Assembly: GCF_013322225.1 (NCBI RefSeq)
Contig: NZ_JAAMFB010000027.1
Span: 62,001-126,000, forward strand
DNA: 64,000 bases
Direction: 5' to 3'
DNA from: Agrobacterium larrymoorei
GTDB lineage: Bacteria > Pseudomonadota > Alphaproteobacteria > Rhizobiales > Rhizobiaceae
Shown here: one piece after another, positions 43,901-53,145 of the stretch
Numbering within the stretch: position 1 is the first letter of the stretch
How the letters are laid out: every line of letters starts with the position of its first letter
The notes under the pieces: generated by a model
Told to the model about the DNA's origin: nothing
The model's database searches: none
What the model saw: the letters and a program-made list of their open reading frames with translations, nothing else
Made by a program: the position numbers and the translations under genes

Positions 43901-46369
43901 AATGGCGGCGAGGTCGATATTGCAGTGACGGAAGAGTGGGGCGCCGGTTCCTATGTCACCGCTACTCTCTTTCGCCCCGGAGACGCACAGGAAAGCCGAA
44001 TGCCGATGCGCGCCATCGGCGTAAAGTGGCTGGCCGTCGATCCCGGCGAACGTAAGCTTTCCGTTGCCCTCGATCTGCCGAAACAGACGTTGCCGCGTCA
44101 GAAGATAAATATTCCGGTGCAGGTTACGGGGGCAAGTGCCGGTGAGAAAGCCTATGTCACCGTCGCTGCCGTCGATGTCGGCATTCTCAATCTTACACGC
44201 TACGAACCTCCAAAGCCGGATGAATGGTACTTTGGCCAGCGAAGGCTGGGACTTGAAATTCGGGATATCTATGGCCGCCTGATCGATGGCTCACTGGGCA
44301 CGACCGGACGTCTCAGAACGGGTGGGGACGGTGGGCAGGTTGCCCTTCAGGGAAGTCCGCCGAAGGAAAAACTGGTGGCTTTTTTTGCTGGACCGGTCGA
44401 ACTGGACGCACAAGGAAAGGCGACCGTCAGTTTCGATATTCCGCAGTTCAACGGAACTGCGCGTGTCATGGCAGTGGCATGGACGAAGACGGGCGTCGGT
44501 CATGCTGTCTCTGATGTCGTCATCCGTGACCCTCTGGTGGTCACTGCCAGCGCTCCGAAATTCCTCAGCCCTTCCGATGTTTCACAGTTGCGTCTCGATA
44601 TCGTCAATACGGACGGCGAGACAGGAGATTATAAGATCGACGTGACCAGCAACATGGCGGTGACGGTTGATCAGGGTGAGTTCTCGCGGACCGAAGCGCT
44701 CCAAGTCGGCGGCAAAGCTTCCTTTGCCGTTCCGCTTACCGGCGAATATCCGGGCGACGGGCTGGTCACCATTCGGTTGAGTAATGCCAGCGGATTGTCG
44801 CTGGAACAGGTGCTGACCATACCCGTGCGCCCCTCGGTTCTGCCCGTCACGACCCGGCGCAATATCAGGATCGCGCCAAACAGCAGCCTGACCATCGACG
44901 GAAATCTTCTGGCGGAAAGCATGTTGGTGGGCTCCTCCGTCGCAGTCAACGTCACCCGCTCTCCGGCCTTTGATATTCCGGCACTCGTGATGATGCTCGA
45001 CAAGTACCCTTACGGCTGCGCCGAGCAGACGACCAGCCGAGCACTGCCTTTGCTTTACACATCCGAGTTGATGAAGGAAGGCGGTGGCGCGGATGATCCC
45101 GATATCCGCAAGCGTGTTCAAGACGCAATCTACCGTGTCCTGTCATTTCAATCCACCGCTGGTAGCTTTGGCCTTTGGTCTCCGGGCGAAGGCGATCTGT
45201 GGCTGGATGCCTATATCACCGATTTCTTGACGCGGGCGCGCGAACAGTCCTTCGATGTACCAGAAGCCGCCATGGTACAGGCTCTGACCAATCTGCAAAA
45301 TGGTCTGGCCTACGACAGCAATGTCAAGGATCGCGGCAACGAGATCGCCTATTCGCTTTATGTGCTGGCGCGTAACAGAAAGGCCGCGATCAACGATCTG
45401 CGCTATTATGCCGATACTGCGTTGAACGATTTCCCCACACCACTTGCCAAGGCGCAGGTTGCCGCTGCCCTATCGCTTTATGGCGATGCGGCACGGTCGA
45501 AATCGGCCTTCGCCGCATCGCTCAGCATGGCGGTATCATCTTCTTCCGCCACGCTTGCCCGCGCAGATTATGGTTCGGCGCTGCGTGACGGCGCAGCCTC
45601 TCTGGCACTTGCCGCAGAAAGCCGCCCGGCCCCGGCTGTTGTGCCTCAGCTTATCGGCACCGTCGCCAAGGCATGGGAGGCCAAGCCTTACACAAGCACG
45701 CAGGAACAGGCCTGGATGCTTCTGGCAGCGCGCGCCGTCAAAGGCGAGGATAATGACATCCGATTGGATGTAAACGGCGAGTTGCAACAGGGTGGTTTCA
45801 GCAAAGGCATGAGTGGCGATGAACTTCTCCAGTCGCCAGTTAAAATCACCAATGCCTCAAGCGATGCCGTCACGGCGGTCGTGACCACCGTAGCACCTCC
45901 GTCGAAACCTTTGCCTGCAGGTGGCGAAGGCTTCACCATCGAAAAGACCTATTATTCGCTGGAAGGCGAGGAAGTGAATATCTCTGATGTGGAGCAGAAC
46001 CAGCGCTATGTCGTGGTCATCACCGCCACGCCGCAAAACGACTGGCAAGCGCGTATCCTGCTGACAGACCTGCTGCCTGCCGGTTTCGAGATCGACAATC
46101 CGAGCCTCGTCAACAGCGCTGAACTCGCCAATTTCGACTGGCTGCCGGAGACCGAAACGGCACACACCGAATTTCGTTACGACCGCTTTGTTGCCGCCTT
46201 CGATCGTACCGCAGGCGATAGTTCGGAAATAACGCTGGCCTATGTCGTTCGCGCCGTCACCCTCGGCACCTACGACAATCCCGCGGCAACGGTAGAGGAC
46301 ATGTATCGTCCACAATTTTCGGCCCGCACGGCGGCAAGCCGCATGGAGGTGCGCCCGGCGCAGAAATGA
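40925..46369 (+). CDS. Alpha-2-macroglobulin family lipoprotein-like giant with PAN domain
   Basis: 1,814 residues from ATG 40925 with GGGGGAG upstream; signal peptide VVKASIFILAALNGSPLAAQ. A PAN/Apple domain follows (CETICIDDKNCKAFTYNPKVKWCFLKS), then TPR-like helices near residues 140-230, many MG beta domains, and the thioester site YPYGCAEQTTS near residue 1365 (CxEQ). The C-terminal complement-component-like domain runs to the end. Bacterial A2Ms trap periplasmic proteases and guard against attack when the envelope is damaged. It overlaps pbpC by four bases. No lipobox Cys at the cleavage site, so it is probably soluble. Confidence 0.93.
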   Translation: MSIRAVVKASIFILAALNGSPLAAQDAARKVVTTQNGDYFGFDLRTEQNVSLQQCETICIDDKNCKAFTYNPKVKWCFLKSDYNQLNAFPGAVAGKVVEAEVEQDIGAPQRLAFVDDSLYQQARRLKSALPEPDETQDIQVLLSAARRQAVSDIPQAVESYKAALALSPDDGALWAELSSVEARVENNYEILGESPAAAINAYQMSRTVSARTEALNRLAEAFSKGQNYRAALNAYKASLALSDVAATRAIYEDLKTRQGFRVVNNTVDTDSLTPRACVQFSEPLVKNGVDYSSFITLDGAAPKAIEAKGSEICVEGLTHGQRYKIALRAGLPSSVEEPLAKQVDLDIYVRDRSGSVRFTGDNFVLPGTARRGIPLVSVNIERADLKLYRVGDRNITSLLANSQFLTQMDGYNAERIENEIGELVWQGGIDIQTELNKDVVTSFPVDEALPDRKPGIYMLTAVPPGTPLENWGSRATQWFLVSDTGITTYAGTDGLNVFVRALSNARPLKGVALQLLAKNNEVLGTATTDGDGRATFSAGLMRGSAGQSPAIITARNGDSDYVFLDMTRAGFDLSDRGVTGRPAPGAIDVFSWTERGIYRAGETVHTAALARNIEGNAIENLPLTFIFSRPDGVEDRRFVSDGKALGGHAIDLVLQENAMRGTWTMRVYTDLKASAISEKSFLVDDFVPDRTEFDLASDEKEIDPAAETAIKVDGRYLYGAPAAGLELEGEVALKPTRTNAGFDGYFFGLADEETEEESRTTLDNLPALDENGKATFDVELGDLPSTTQFLSANITVRMREAGGRAVERTLSLPVKSQGSMIGIKPEFSGDLAENSVGRFHVIGLASDGSRQAMSGLNWKLIKVERNYQWYRQGNSWRYEPIVYTKQVETGSLSVNTSGGEISAPVSWGRYRLEVESAGNGGAISSVEFDAGWFVSASSTETPDALEIALDKQSYKIGETAKLQITSRFAGQLMVAAGSEKLISVQNVDIGENGGEVDIAVTEEWGAGSYVTATLFRPGDAQESRMPMRAIGVKWLAVDPGERKLSVALDLPKQTLPRQKINIPVQVTGASAGEKAYVTVAAVDVGILNLTRYEPPKPDEWYFGQRRLGLEIRDIYGRLIDGSLGTTGRLRTGGDGGQVALQGSPPKEKLVAFFAGPVELDAQGKATVSFDIPQFNGTARVMAVAWTKTGVGHAVSDVVIRDPLVVTASAPKFLSPSDVSQLRLDIVNTDGETGDYKIDVTSNMAVTVDQGEFSRTEALQVGGKASFAVPLTGEYPGDGLVTIRLSNASGLSLEQVLTIPVRPSVLPVTTRRNIRIAPNSSLTIDGNLLAESMLVGSSVAVNVTRSPAFDIPALVMMLDKYPYGCAEQTTSRALPLLYTSELMKEGGGADDPDIRKRVQDAIYRVLSFQSTAGSFGLWSPGEGDLWLDAYITDFLTRAREQSFDVPEAAMVQALTNLQNGLAYDSNVKDRGNEIAYSLYVLARNRKAAINDLRYYADTALNDFPTPLAKAQVAAALSLYGDAARSKSAFAASLSMAVSSSSATLARADYGSALRDGAASLALAAESRPAPAVVPQLIGTVAKAWEAKPYTSTQEQAWMLLAARAVKGEDNDIRLDVNGELQQGGFSKGMSGDELLQSPVKITNASSDAVTAVVTTVAPPSKPLPAGGEGFTIEKTYYSLEGEEVNISDVEQNQRYVVVITATPQNDWQARILLTDLLPAGFEIDNPSLVNSAELANFDWLPETETAHTEFRYDRFVAAFDRTAGDSSEITLAYVVRAVTLGTYDNPAATVEDMYRPQFSARTAASRMEVRPAQK

Positions 46370-48447
46370 GTGGTTGGCGCAGCTTTTCACTTGGTTTTCT
46401 GCTGGCGGCATCGCTAACCGGTGCGGGCGTCTACTGCATCGATTATCTGGATCGTGCCTATCCGCCGCCACTTGGAAACGCGAGGATCGTTTCACAGGAA
46501 CTGGTCGATGTGGATGGTAATCTCCTGCGCGCCTTTGCTACGCCGGACGGCCGATGGCGGTTGAAGGTGACAGCGGATGGGGTTGATCCTCGATTTATCC
46601 AAATGCTTATCGCCTACGAAGATCAGCGATGCTACGACCATCATGGCGTCGATGCTTGGGCCTTGGGGCGTTCAGCATGGCAGTTGATGACTAACGGTCG
46701 CATCGTCTCCGGTGCGTCAACGCTTTCCATGCAGGTGGCGCGGCTAATCGAGCCGCGCGCGGACAGATCGTTCTCCGCAAAATTCCTGCAAATGCTGCGC
46801 GCCCTGCAGATTGAACGACGATTGAGCAAGACCGAAATTCTTGATCTTTATCTCAATATTGCGCCCTATGGCGGCAATATCGAAGGCGTTCGGGCCGCAA
46901 GTCTCGCCTGGTTCGGCAAGGAGCCCCGGCGACTTGAAACGGCCGAAGCCGCTCTTCTCGTTTCTCTGCCGCAGCTGCCCGAAAAACGTCGCCCGGATCG
47001 CTTTCCGCAAGCAGCCAAACAGGCCCGCGAACGGGTGCTGACCCGTCTTGCGGTCTCCAGTGTGGTTGGTGATGGAGAAGCAGAGCGAGCGTCGGTTGCT
47101 GCAATTCCACAAAGACGACTGGAGCTTCCGGCCTACGCTCCGCATCTGGCCGAGGCAGCCCGCGCCAAATTTCCCCGTCAGGTGACAGTTGCCTCGACAC
47201 TTCGTCGCGGCATCCAGAGCGAACTCGAAGCGTTGGCGCATAGCGCTGCTGATCAGATCGGGGACAAGGTTTCTGTGGCTGTCGTCATGGCCGATAGCCA
47301 CACGGGAGACATTCTCGCCGATGTCGGCTCCTCCGACTTTCTCGATACGTCCCGGCGCGGCTGGGTGGAAATGAGCCACGCCATACGTTCGCCGGGCTCC
47401 ACTCTGAAGCCGTTCATTTATGGGCTCGCCTTCGAAAACGGTCTGGTCTCGCAGGAAACCATCATCGAGGATCGTCCGGCGGATTTTTCCGGCTACAGAC
47501 CACGAAATTTCGATATGCAGTATCAGGGCGATGTTAGCATTCGGCAGGCCTTGCAACTATCCCTGAATGTGCCTGCCGTAAAACTGCTCGATGCTGTCAG
47601 CCCTGCTGCTCTCATGGTGCGCTTCAGACGCGCTGGCGTACATATGACGCTACCGAAGGCAGAGCCGCCGGGCCTTGCCATCGCGCTCGGCGGAGCAGGT
47701 TTTTCGCTGGTCGATCTCGTTCAGCTTTATGCGAGCCTAGCTAATCAGGGGCAACCGGTGAGGCTGGGCGACGGCATACGTAACGTTCCCGCAATGCTGG
47801 ATGTCGATCCTCTGCTGTCCAAATCCGCTATCTGGAATGTCAGGGATATATTGTCAGGCGTTCTGCCTCCTCTGGGCATGAAGCAACGCGGCATCGCCTA
47901 CAAGACCGGCACGAGTTACGGCTATCGCGACGCATGGTCGGTCGGGTTCGATGGCAGATACGTCATCGGGGTATGGGTGGGACGTGCGGATAACGGTGCT
48001 GTGCCGGGTATTGCGGGCTACGCGACAGCGGCACCCATTTTATTCGACGCCTTTGCGAAATCGGGCGTTCCCATCACACCGCTTCCGTCTGCACCAAGCG
48101 GAACCGTGCGCTTGGCCTATAACGACCTGCCAGCAAACCAGCGCCGTTTCAGTACCACCTCCACCGGTCTCCTATCGGCATCCCGGCGAGAAACTTCACC
48201 GTTGATCGTCTATCCACCAGAGGGCGCGCGGGTGGAACTTTCCGACCGCAACGGATCGATTTCGCCGCTCGTATTGAAATTGCAGGGAGGTCGCGCGCCG
48301 TTTCGCTGGCTTGCGAATGGAAAGCCATTGTCGGATTTGTCTCGTCGCCGTAGCAATGAGTGGACGCCAGACGGTCAGGGGTTTTCAACGCTGACCGTCA
48401 TCGATGCCGATGGCAGGGCATCCAGCGTGCGGATTTTCGTGCAGTGA
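46366..48447 (+). CDS. pbpC: Penicillin-binding protein 1C
   Basis: 693 residues. One N-terminal membrane helix (SFSLGFLLAASLTGAGVYCI), then GT51 glycosyltransferase: AYEDQRCYDHHGVD with the catalytic Glu, ASTLSMQVARL and EILDLYLNIAPYGGN. The transpeptidase has SPGSTLKPF near 343 (Ser nucleophile, SxxK), SLN near 396 and KTGTSYGYRD near 513. A C-terminal BiPBP domain ends it (LSDRNGSISPLVLKLQGGRAPFRW). The start overlaps the macroglobulin stop (ATGA). This A2M-pbpC pair is a known conserved envelope-defence set. Confidence 0.95.
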   Translation: MSGWRSFSLGFLLAASLTGAGVYCIDYLDRAYPPPLGNARIVSQELVDVDGNLLRAFATPDGRWRLKVTADGVDPRFIQMLIAYEDQRCYDHHGVDAWALGRSAWQLMTNGRIVSGASTLSMQVARLIEPRADRSFSAKFLQMLRALQIERRLSKTEILDLYLNIAPYGGNIEGVRAASLAWFGKEPRRLETAEAALLVSLPQLPEKRRPDRFPQAAKQARERVLTRLAVSSVVGDGEAERASVAAIPQRRLELPAYAPHLAEAARAKFPRQVTVASTLRRGIQSELEALAHSAADQIGDKVSVAVVMADSHTGDILADVGSSDFLDTSRRGWVEMSHAIRSPGSTLKPFIYGLAFENGLVSQETIIEDRPADFSGYRPRNFDMQYQGDVSIRQALQLSLNVPAVKLLDAVSPAALMVRFRRAGVHMTLPKAEPPGLAIALGGAGFSLVDLVQLYASLANQGQPVRLGDGIRNVPAMLDVDPLLSKSAIWNVRDILSGVLPPLGMKQRGIAYKTGTSYGYRDAWSVGFDGRYVIGVWVGRADNGAVPGIAGYATAAPILFDAFAKSGVPITPLPSAPSGTVRLAYNDLPANQRRFSTTSTGLLSASRRETSPLIVYPPEGARVELSDRNGSISPLVLKLQGGRAPFRWLANGKPLSDLSRRRSNEWTPDGQGFSTLTVIDADGRASSVRIFVQ

Positions 48448-48649
48448 AAAATGTGCCGAAGCACGGCGAGCAAACGGGCGAAGCGGCTTTGCGTTCGTGC
48501 TTCCATTCATTGGTACAGAAATCGAAATCGATTTTGTAGAGCGAGACATGAAATCGGAAAGCCGGGACCGCACCTGCGGGGCGATCCCGATTATTAAGAC
48601 AAGGCGGGATCGGAGACGTCAGGCTCACCTCCCCAATCCGGCTCCTAGC

Positions 48650-49837
48650 TTAAGAAAACGCTTCCACGCACATGGCGACACCCATGCCGCCACCTATGCA
48701 GAGTGTGGCCAGACCCTTGCTCGCGTTGCGGCGCTTGAGCTCGAACAAAAGCGTGTTGAGAATGCGCGCGCCCGATGCGCCGATGGGATGGCCGATCGCA
48801 ATCGCGCCGCCGTTGACGTTGACGATCTCGGGATCGAGCCCCAGATCTCGGACGACAGCGCAGGATTGGGCTGCAAACGCTTCGTTGGCTTCCACCAGAT
48901 CGAGTTCGTTGATAGACCAGCCCGCCTTGGTAAGCGCTCTACGTGATGCGGGGATGGGGCCTGTGCCCATGATTTGCGGATCGACGCCAGCCGTTGCCCA
49001 AGAGGCAATCCGTGCCAGCGGCTCGATACCGCGTCTTGCCGCTTCCTCTTCGGTCATCAAAAGCACGGCTGCGGCACCATCGTTAAGACCAGAGGCGTTG
49101 CCGGCCGTCACGCTGCCCTCCTTGTCGAAGGCAGGCCGCAGTCTGGACATGCTTTCGAGGGTGGCACCAGTGCGAATATATTCATCCATATCCACCGTGA
49201 GGTCACCCTTGCGACCATTGATGACAAAGGGGACGATCTCATCCCGGAAGCGCCCCTCGACTTGTGCGGCTTCGGCGCGGTTTTGCGAGCGCACGGCATA
49301 TTGATCCTGCTCTTCGCGTGTCAAATGCCATTGCCGGACGATGTTTTCCGCAGTGATGCCCATGGGGTAGCCATAAAAGGCATCGGTCAGGCCATCCGTT
49401 ACCATGGTGTCGACCATTTTCAAGTCGCCCATTTTCACACCCCCGCGAAGATGAGCGCAGTGCGGTGCCATGGACATGGATTCCTGCCCACCCGCAACCA
49501 CGATCTCTGCGTCACCTGTTGCGATCTGCTGCATGCCCAGCGCCACTGCTCGAAGCCCCGAACCGCAAAGCTGGTTGATGCCGAAGGCGGTAGCTTCCTG
49601 AGGGATGCCGGCTTTCATCGCTGCTTGCCGCGCCGGGTTCTGCCCCTGCCCAGCAGTCAGTACCTGTCCGAGAATGACTTCATCTACTTCCGATGCACCG
49701 ATACCGGCCCGCTCTAGAACAGACTTGATAACGGTTGCTCCAAGCTCATGGGCAGGCGTATTGGCAAAACTGCCGTTGAACGAGCCGACAGCAGTACGCG
49801 CGGCGGATGCAATGACGATCGATGGTCGTTTTGTCAC
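48650..49837 (-). CDS. Acetyl-CoA acetyltransferase (thiolase)
   Basis: 395 residues, normal. Nucleophile Cys in [15 protein letters not shown] near 90, catalytic His in [13 protein letters not shown] near 351, second Cys in [16 protein letters not shown] near 381. It splits acetoacetyl-CoA or condenses acetyl-CoA. It overlaps the CoA-transferase B stop by four bases, so acetoacetate is activated and then split by this unit: the end of leucine and ketone-body breakdown. Confidence 0.93.
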   Translation of the reverse strand: MTKRPSIVIASAARTAVGSFNGSFANTPAHELGATVIKSVLERAGIGASEVDEVILGQVLTAGQGQNPARQAAMKAGIPQEATAFGINQLCGSGLRAVALGMQQIATGDAEIVVAGGQESMSMAPHCAHLRGGVKMGDLKMVDTMVTDGLTDAFYGYPMGITAENIVRQWHLTREEQDQYAVRSQNRAEAAQVEGRFRDEIVPFVINGRKGDLTVDMDEYIRTGATLESMSRLRPAFDKEGSVTAGNASGLNDGAAAVLLMTEEEAARRGIEPLARIASWATAGVDPQIMGTGPIPASRRALTKAGWSINELDLVEANEAFAAQSCAVVRDLGLDPEIVNVNGGAIAIGHPIGASGARILNTLLFELKRRNASKGLATLCIGGGMGVAMCVEAFS

Positions 49838-50499
49838 GATAGTTTTCCTCCGGTGCCGGAAATCCGCACCTCGTATTGCGCCGCGGTTTTGGCGGCGACT
49901 TCGTCTAAAGAAACCTTGTCGGCAAGCTCAATCAGGGTCATCTTCGCCGGACCTTGGCGCGCAACGTCGAAAACAGCGAGGTCCGTTATTACGAGATCGG
50001 CGACCCGTTTACCCGTCAACGGGAGGGTGCACTCGGAAAGAAGTTTCGACTCGCCTTTCGCTTCATGCTCCATCACGACGACGACACGCTTCACACCCAC
50101 CACGAGATCCATGGCTCCTCCCATGCCCTTGACCATCTTGCCCGGGATCATCCAGTTGGCCAGATCGCCGCTTTCGGAAACCTGCATAGCACCCAGGATC
50201 GACAGATCGATGTGGCCGCCACGGATCATGCCAAAGCTGTCGGCGGAGGAGAAATAGCTCGTTTTTCGCAGTTGAGTGATCGTCTGTTTGCCTGCGTTGA
50301 TAAGGTCCGCATCCTCTTCGCCTTCGAAAGGGAAGGGGCCCATTCCCAACATTCCATTTTCGCTCTGAAGCGTAACCTCGATACCCTCGGGGATGTAATT
50401 TGCGACAAGTGTCGGGATGCCGATTCCGAGGTTAACGTAATAGCCATCTTGCAACTCTCGGGCAGCCCGTGCGGCCATCTGTTCGCGCGTCCAAGCCAT
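49834..50499 (-). CDS. scoB: 3-oxoacid CoA-transferase, subunit B
   Basis: 221 residues. Family motifs: [28 protein letters not shown], and [14 protein letters not shown] with the catalytic Glu near residue 50; [40 protein letters not shown]. It moves CoA from succinyl-CoA to acetoacetate. The gene touches subunit A by one base and overlaps the thiolase gene by four. Confidence 0.92.
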   Translation of the reverse strand: MAWTREQMAARAARELQDGYYVNLGIGIPTLVANYIPEGIEVTLQSENGMLGMGPFPFEGEEDADLINAGKQTITQLRKTSYFSSADSFGMIRGGHIDLSILGAMQVSESGDLANWMIPGKMVKGMGGAMDLVVGVKRVVVVMEHEAKGESKLLSECTLPLTGKRVADLVITDLAVFDVARQGPAKMTLIELADKVSLDEVAAKTAAQYEVRISGTGGKLS

Positions 50500-51206
50500 C
50501 AGGCAACCTCCCGCTTTCTCACCGTGCGCTGCTCGATCCTTTTTTCCGTGTTTGGTACATGTACGATTTTTTGCACGAATATCCCCGGCGTATGGATCGC
50601 GTCAGGGTCAATTTCTCCAGCTGGAACAAGGTGTTCAACTTCGGCAACGGTCAGTCTGGCCGCTGTCGCCATCATCGGATTGAAGTTCCGCGCAGTTTTG
50701 CGATAGACGAGGTTTCCCTCTGTGTCGCCTTTCCAGGCGTGCACCAGCGAAATGTCGGCTATGAGGGCTGTTTCCATGACATACTCATCGTCACCGAACC
50801 GACGGACCTCTTTACCTTCGGCGACCAGGGTGCCGACACCGGTCTTCGTGTAAAATGCCGGTATTCCGGCGCCGCCGGCGCGGATGCGCTCTGCAAGTGT
50901 TCCCTGTGGATTGAATTCCAACTCTAGAGCGCCGGAGAGATATTGTTCGGCAAAAAGTTTGTTTTCACCGACATAAGACGAGATCATTTTTTTGATCTGC
51001 TTACTTTCAAGCAATATCCCGAGCCCGTAGCCGTCTACGCCAGCATTGTTCGAGATGGCAGTGAGGCCCGTTACCCCGGAAAGACGGATCGCTTCGATCA
51101 ACGTCATCGGTATCCCGCAAAGTCCGAACCCGCCTGACATGATTGTCATGCCATTGACCAATGCCCCGGACAGGGCCTGTACTGCGTCAGTGCTAACCTT
51201 TCGCAT
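50499..51206 (-). CDS. scoA: 3-oxoacid CoA-transferase, subunit A
   Basis: 235 residues. [16 protein letters not shown] near residue 21 is the CoA-binding GGxGxxG region; [21 protein letters not shown] and [22 protein letters not shown] follow. First gene of the leftward operon. Divergent from the LuxR gene over 92 bases that hold a palindrome. Confidence 0.92.
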   Translation of the reverse strand: MRKVSTDAVQALSGALVNGMTIMSGGFGLCGIPMTLIEAIRLSGVTGLTAISNNAGVDGYGLGILLESKQIKKMISSYVGENKLFAEQYLSGALELEFNPQGTLAERIRAGGAGIPAFYTKTGVGTLVAEGKEVRRFGDDEYVMETALIADISLVHAWKGDTEGNLVYRKTARNFNPMMATAARLTVAEVEHLVPAGEIDPDAIHTPGIFVQKIVHVPNTEKRIEQRTVRKREVA

Positions 51207-51279
51207 GTCTCCTCCTCAACCACTCCGCTTCCCAAATCGAAGTTGCAGATATGGTAACCGTTGCCTGGGCGTTCGGTTA

Positions 51280-51295
51280 GCAGTATTTATACTGC
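51280..51295. promoter_or_regulatory. Perfect 16-base palindrome at the LuxR gene start
   Basis: GCAGTAT-TT-ATACTGC: seven-base perfect arms around TT. It ends three bases before ATG 51299 and lies 74 bases before scoA on the other strand, so its binder, most likely the LuxR-type protein itself, could control both directions. Confidence 0.6.
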
Positions 51296-51298
51296 ATA

Positions 51299-51868
51299 AT
51301 GTCGGTGAAAATCATGCCCGTCGAGACATCCACGCTTCGTTTTTCCTTGGCTGACCTGCCTGTACCCATGGTCTTTGCGACCCACCGCATCATTCGGGAT
51401 TGCAATGAAGAGTTCTTGGCTCTGTTCGGGTACGCTCGAGAAGAGTTGGTCAATAAGAGCTTTGCGCGGCTATATCCGAAACACGATGATTTTATTCGAA
51501 CAGGGCTGATGTGGAGTGCTCACCTGCCAGAAGGACGGGTCTATTATGACGAACGGATCATGACGAATGGGAGCGGTCATTCGTTCTGGTGTCAGGTTCA
51601 TGGCCGCAGTAGAAACCTGGCCGATCCATTCGCAGAGGCTCTTTACTGCTTTCAGCCCATCGCACGCTCCGTTTCGGGGGAGCGGCTGCAACTCACTGAT
51701 CGTCAGAGGCAAATCTTGGCACTCGTGGCACAAGGCAAGACAAATGCGGTGATCGCCGAAGAACTGGCGCTGTCCGTCAGAACCGTCGAGAGCCATCGCG
51801 CCAGGGTGATGAAGGCGGCTGGTATCAAGAATGCAGCGGAGTTGATCGCTCGGTTCAATAGCCTCTAG
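51299..51868 (+). CDS. PAS domain LuxR-type regulator
   Basis: 189 residues. A PAS-like sensor occupies about 15-125 (VFATHRIIRDCNEEFLALFGYAREELVNKSFARLYP), then a LuxR helix-turn-helix: LQLTDRQRQILALVAQGKTNAVIAEELALSVRTVESHRARVMKAAG. No receiver domain. If ATG 51299 is the start the palindrome would overlap the ribosome site; ATG 51314 is an alternative. Placed between the two acyl-CoA operons, it is likely their regulator. The PAS ligand may be an acyl-CoA or acid intermediate; this is inference. Confidence 0.85.
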   Translation: MSVKIMPVETSTLRFSLADLPVPMVFATHRIIRDCNEEFLALFGYAREELVNKSFARLYPKHDDFIRTGLMWSAHLPEGRVYYDERIMTNGSGHSFWCQVHGRSRNLADPFAEALYCFQPIARSVSGERLQLTDRQRQILALVAQGKTNAVIAEELALSVRTVESHRARVMKAAGIKNAAELIARFNSL

Positions 51869-51978
51869 CCGAGGCAATGTTAAAAACCAGATCTTCCCTG
51901 ATTAATGATTTGGTTCTCATGATTTTACATATCGGGATCTCGACTGTAACGTGAAGTCACGGACAGGGAGGAGAACCG

Positions 51979-53145
51979 ATGTCTGGCCTGGATTTCGCTT
52001 TGACCGACATGGCGGATCAAATCCGCGAAACGACGTCCCGTTTTGCGCGGGACCGCATTGCGCCAATCGCATCGGAGATAGACGATAAAGATCGGTTCCC
52101 GGTTGAGCTATGGCCTGAAATGGGTGCGCTCGGTCTTCATGGCATCACGGCGCAGGAGGAATTTGGTGGGCTTGCCCTCGGCTATCTGGAACATGTGGTC
52201 GCCTGCGAGGAAATCAGCCGGGCCTCAGCCTCTGTCGGTTTGTCCTATGGTGCCCATTCCAATCTTTGCGTCAACCAGATCGTGCGGTGGGGGTCTGCCG
52301 AACAAAAGCAAAAGTTTCTGCCCGGTCTGATCTCCGGCCGACATGTCGGCAGTCTCGCCATGTCGGAGGCAGGTTCCGGCTCGGATGTCGTGTCGATGAA
52401 GCTGCGTGCCGACAAGGTAGAAGGTGGCTATCGCTTGAACGGCACAAAGTTCTGGATCACCAACGCGCCCTATGCGCAGACACTGGTGGTCTATGCCAAG
52501 ACGGTTCCGGATGGCGGATCGAAGGGTATTACCGCCTTTTTGATCGAAAAGGATTTCGAAGGGTTTTCCATAGGCCAGAAGATCGACAAGGTCGGTATGC
52601 GGGGCTCGCCTACTGCCGAACTGGTTTTCAACGATTGCTTCGTGCGTGAGGAAAACGTCATGGGCCCGCTGAATGGCGGGGTGAAGGTTTTGATGTCGGG
52701 TCTGGATTACGAGCGCGTCGTACTCTCCGGCATTCAGCTTGGCATCATGCAAGCTTGTCTCGATGTGGTGCTGCCATATGTGCGGGAACGCAAGCAGTTC
52801 GGGACGCGTATCGGCAGCTTCCAACTAATCCAGGCGAAGATCGCAGACATGGTGGTCGCGCTGAATTCTGCCCGCTCCTATGTCTATACCGTCGCCAAAG
52901 CCTGCGATGCGGGGCGCACCACGCGAGAGGATGCCGCAGGCGCAATTCTGTATGCGTCTGAATCCGCAGTGAAGGTTGCCGAGCAGGCGGTGCAGGCACT
53001 TGGCGGTGCAGGTTACACCAAGGACTGGCCGGTGGCGCGTTACTGGCGGGATGCCAAACTTCTAGACATTGGTGCGGGTACCAACGAAGTGCGACGGATT
53101 CTGATTGGCCGAGAGGTGATCGGCAATGAAGGGCAAAAAGTATGA
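51979..53145 (+). CDS. ivd: Isovaleryl-CoA dehydrogenase
   Basis: 388 residues of the acyl-CoA dehydrogenase fold: [39 protein letters not shown], and [21 protein letters not shown] near 235-255. The Glu of this DYERVVL helix is the position of the catalytic base in isovaleryl-CoA dehydrogenases, unlike most family members. It makes 3-methylcrotonyl-CoA. GGGAGGAG precedes the start. It overlaps the carboxylase gene by four bases: first enzyme gene of the rightward operon. Confidence 0.92.
   Translation: MSGLDFALTDMADQIRETTSRFARDRIAPIASEIDDKDRFPVELWPEMGALGLHGITAQEEFGGLALGYLEHVVACEEISRASASVGLSYGAHSNLCVNQIVRWGSAEQKQKFLPGLISGRHVGSLAMSEAGSGSDVVSMKLRADKVEGGYRLNGTKFWITNAPYAQTLVVYAKTVPDGGSKGITAFLIEKDFEGFSIGQKIDKVGMRGSPTAELVFNDCFVREENVMGPLNGGVKVLMSGLDYERVVLSGIQLGIMQACLDVVLPYVRERKQFGTRIGSFQLIQAKIADMVVALNSARSYVYTVAKACDAGRTTREDAAGAILYASESAVKVAEQAVQALGGAGYTKDWPVARYWRDAKLLDIGAGTNEVRRILIGREVIGNEGQKV

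Noticed and set aside
48582-48612. CGATCCCG and CGGGATCG inverted repeat between pbpC and thiolase
   Set aside because: Perfect eight-base arms but no T run on either side and a 15-base loop; not enough for a terminator call.
51950-51961. CGTGA-AG-TCACG palindrome before ivd
   Set aside because: Only five-base arms, unlike the nearby LuxR palindrome; could be chance. Kept here as a weak candidate only.
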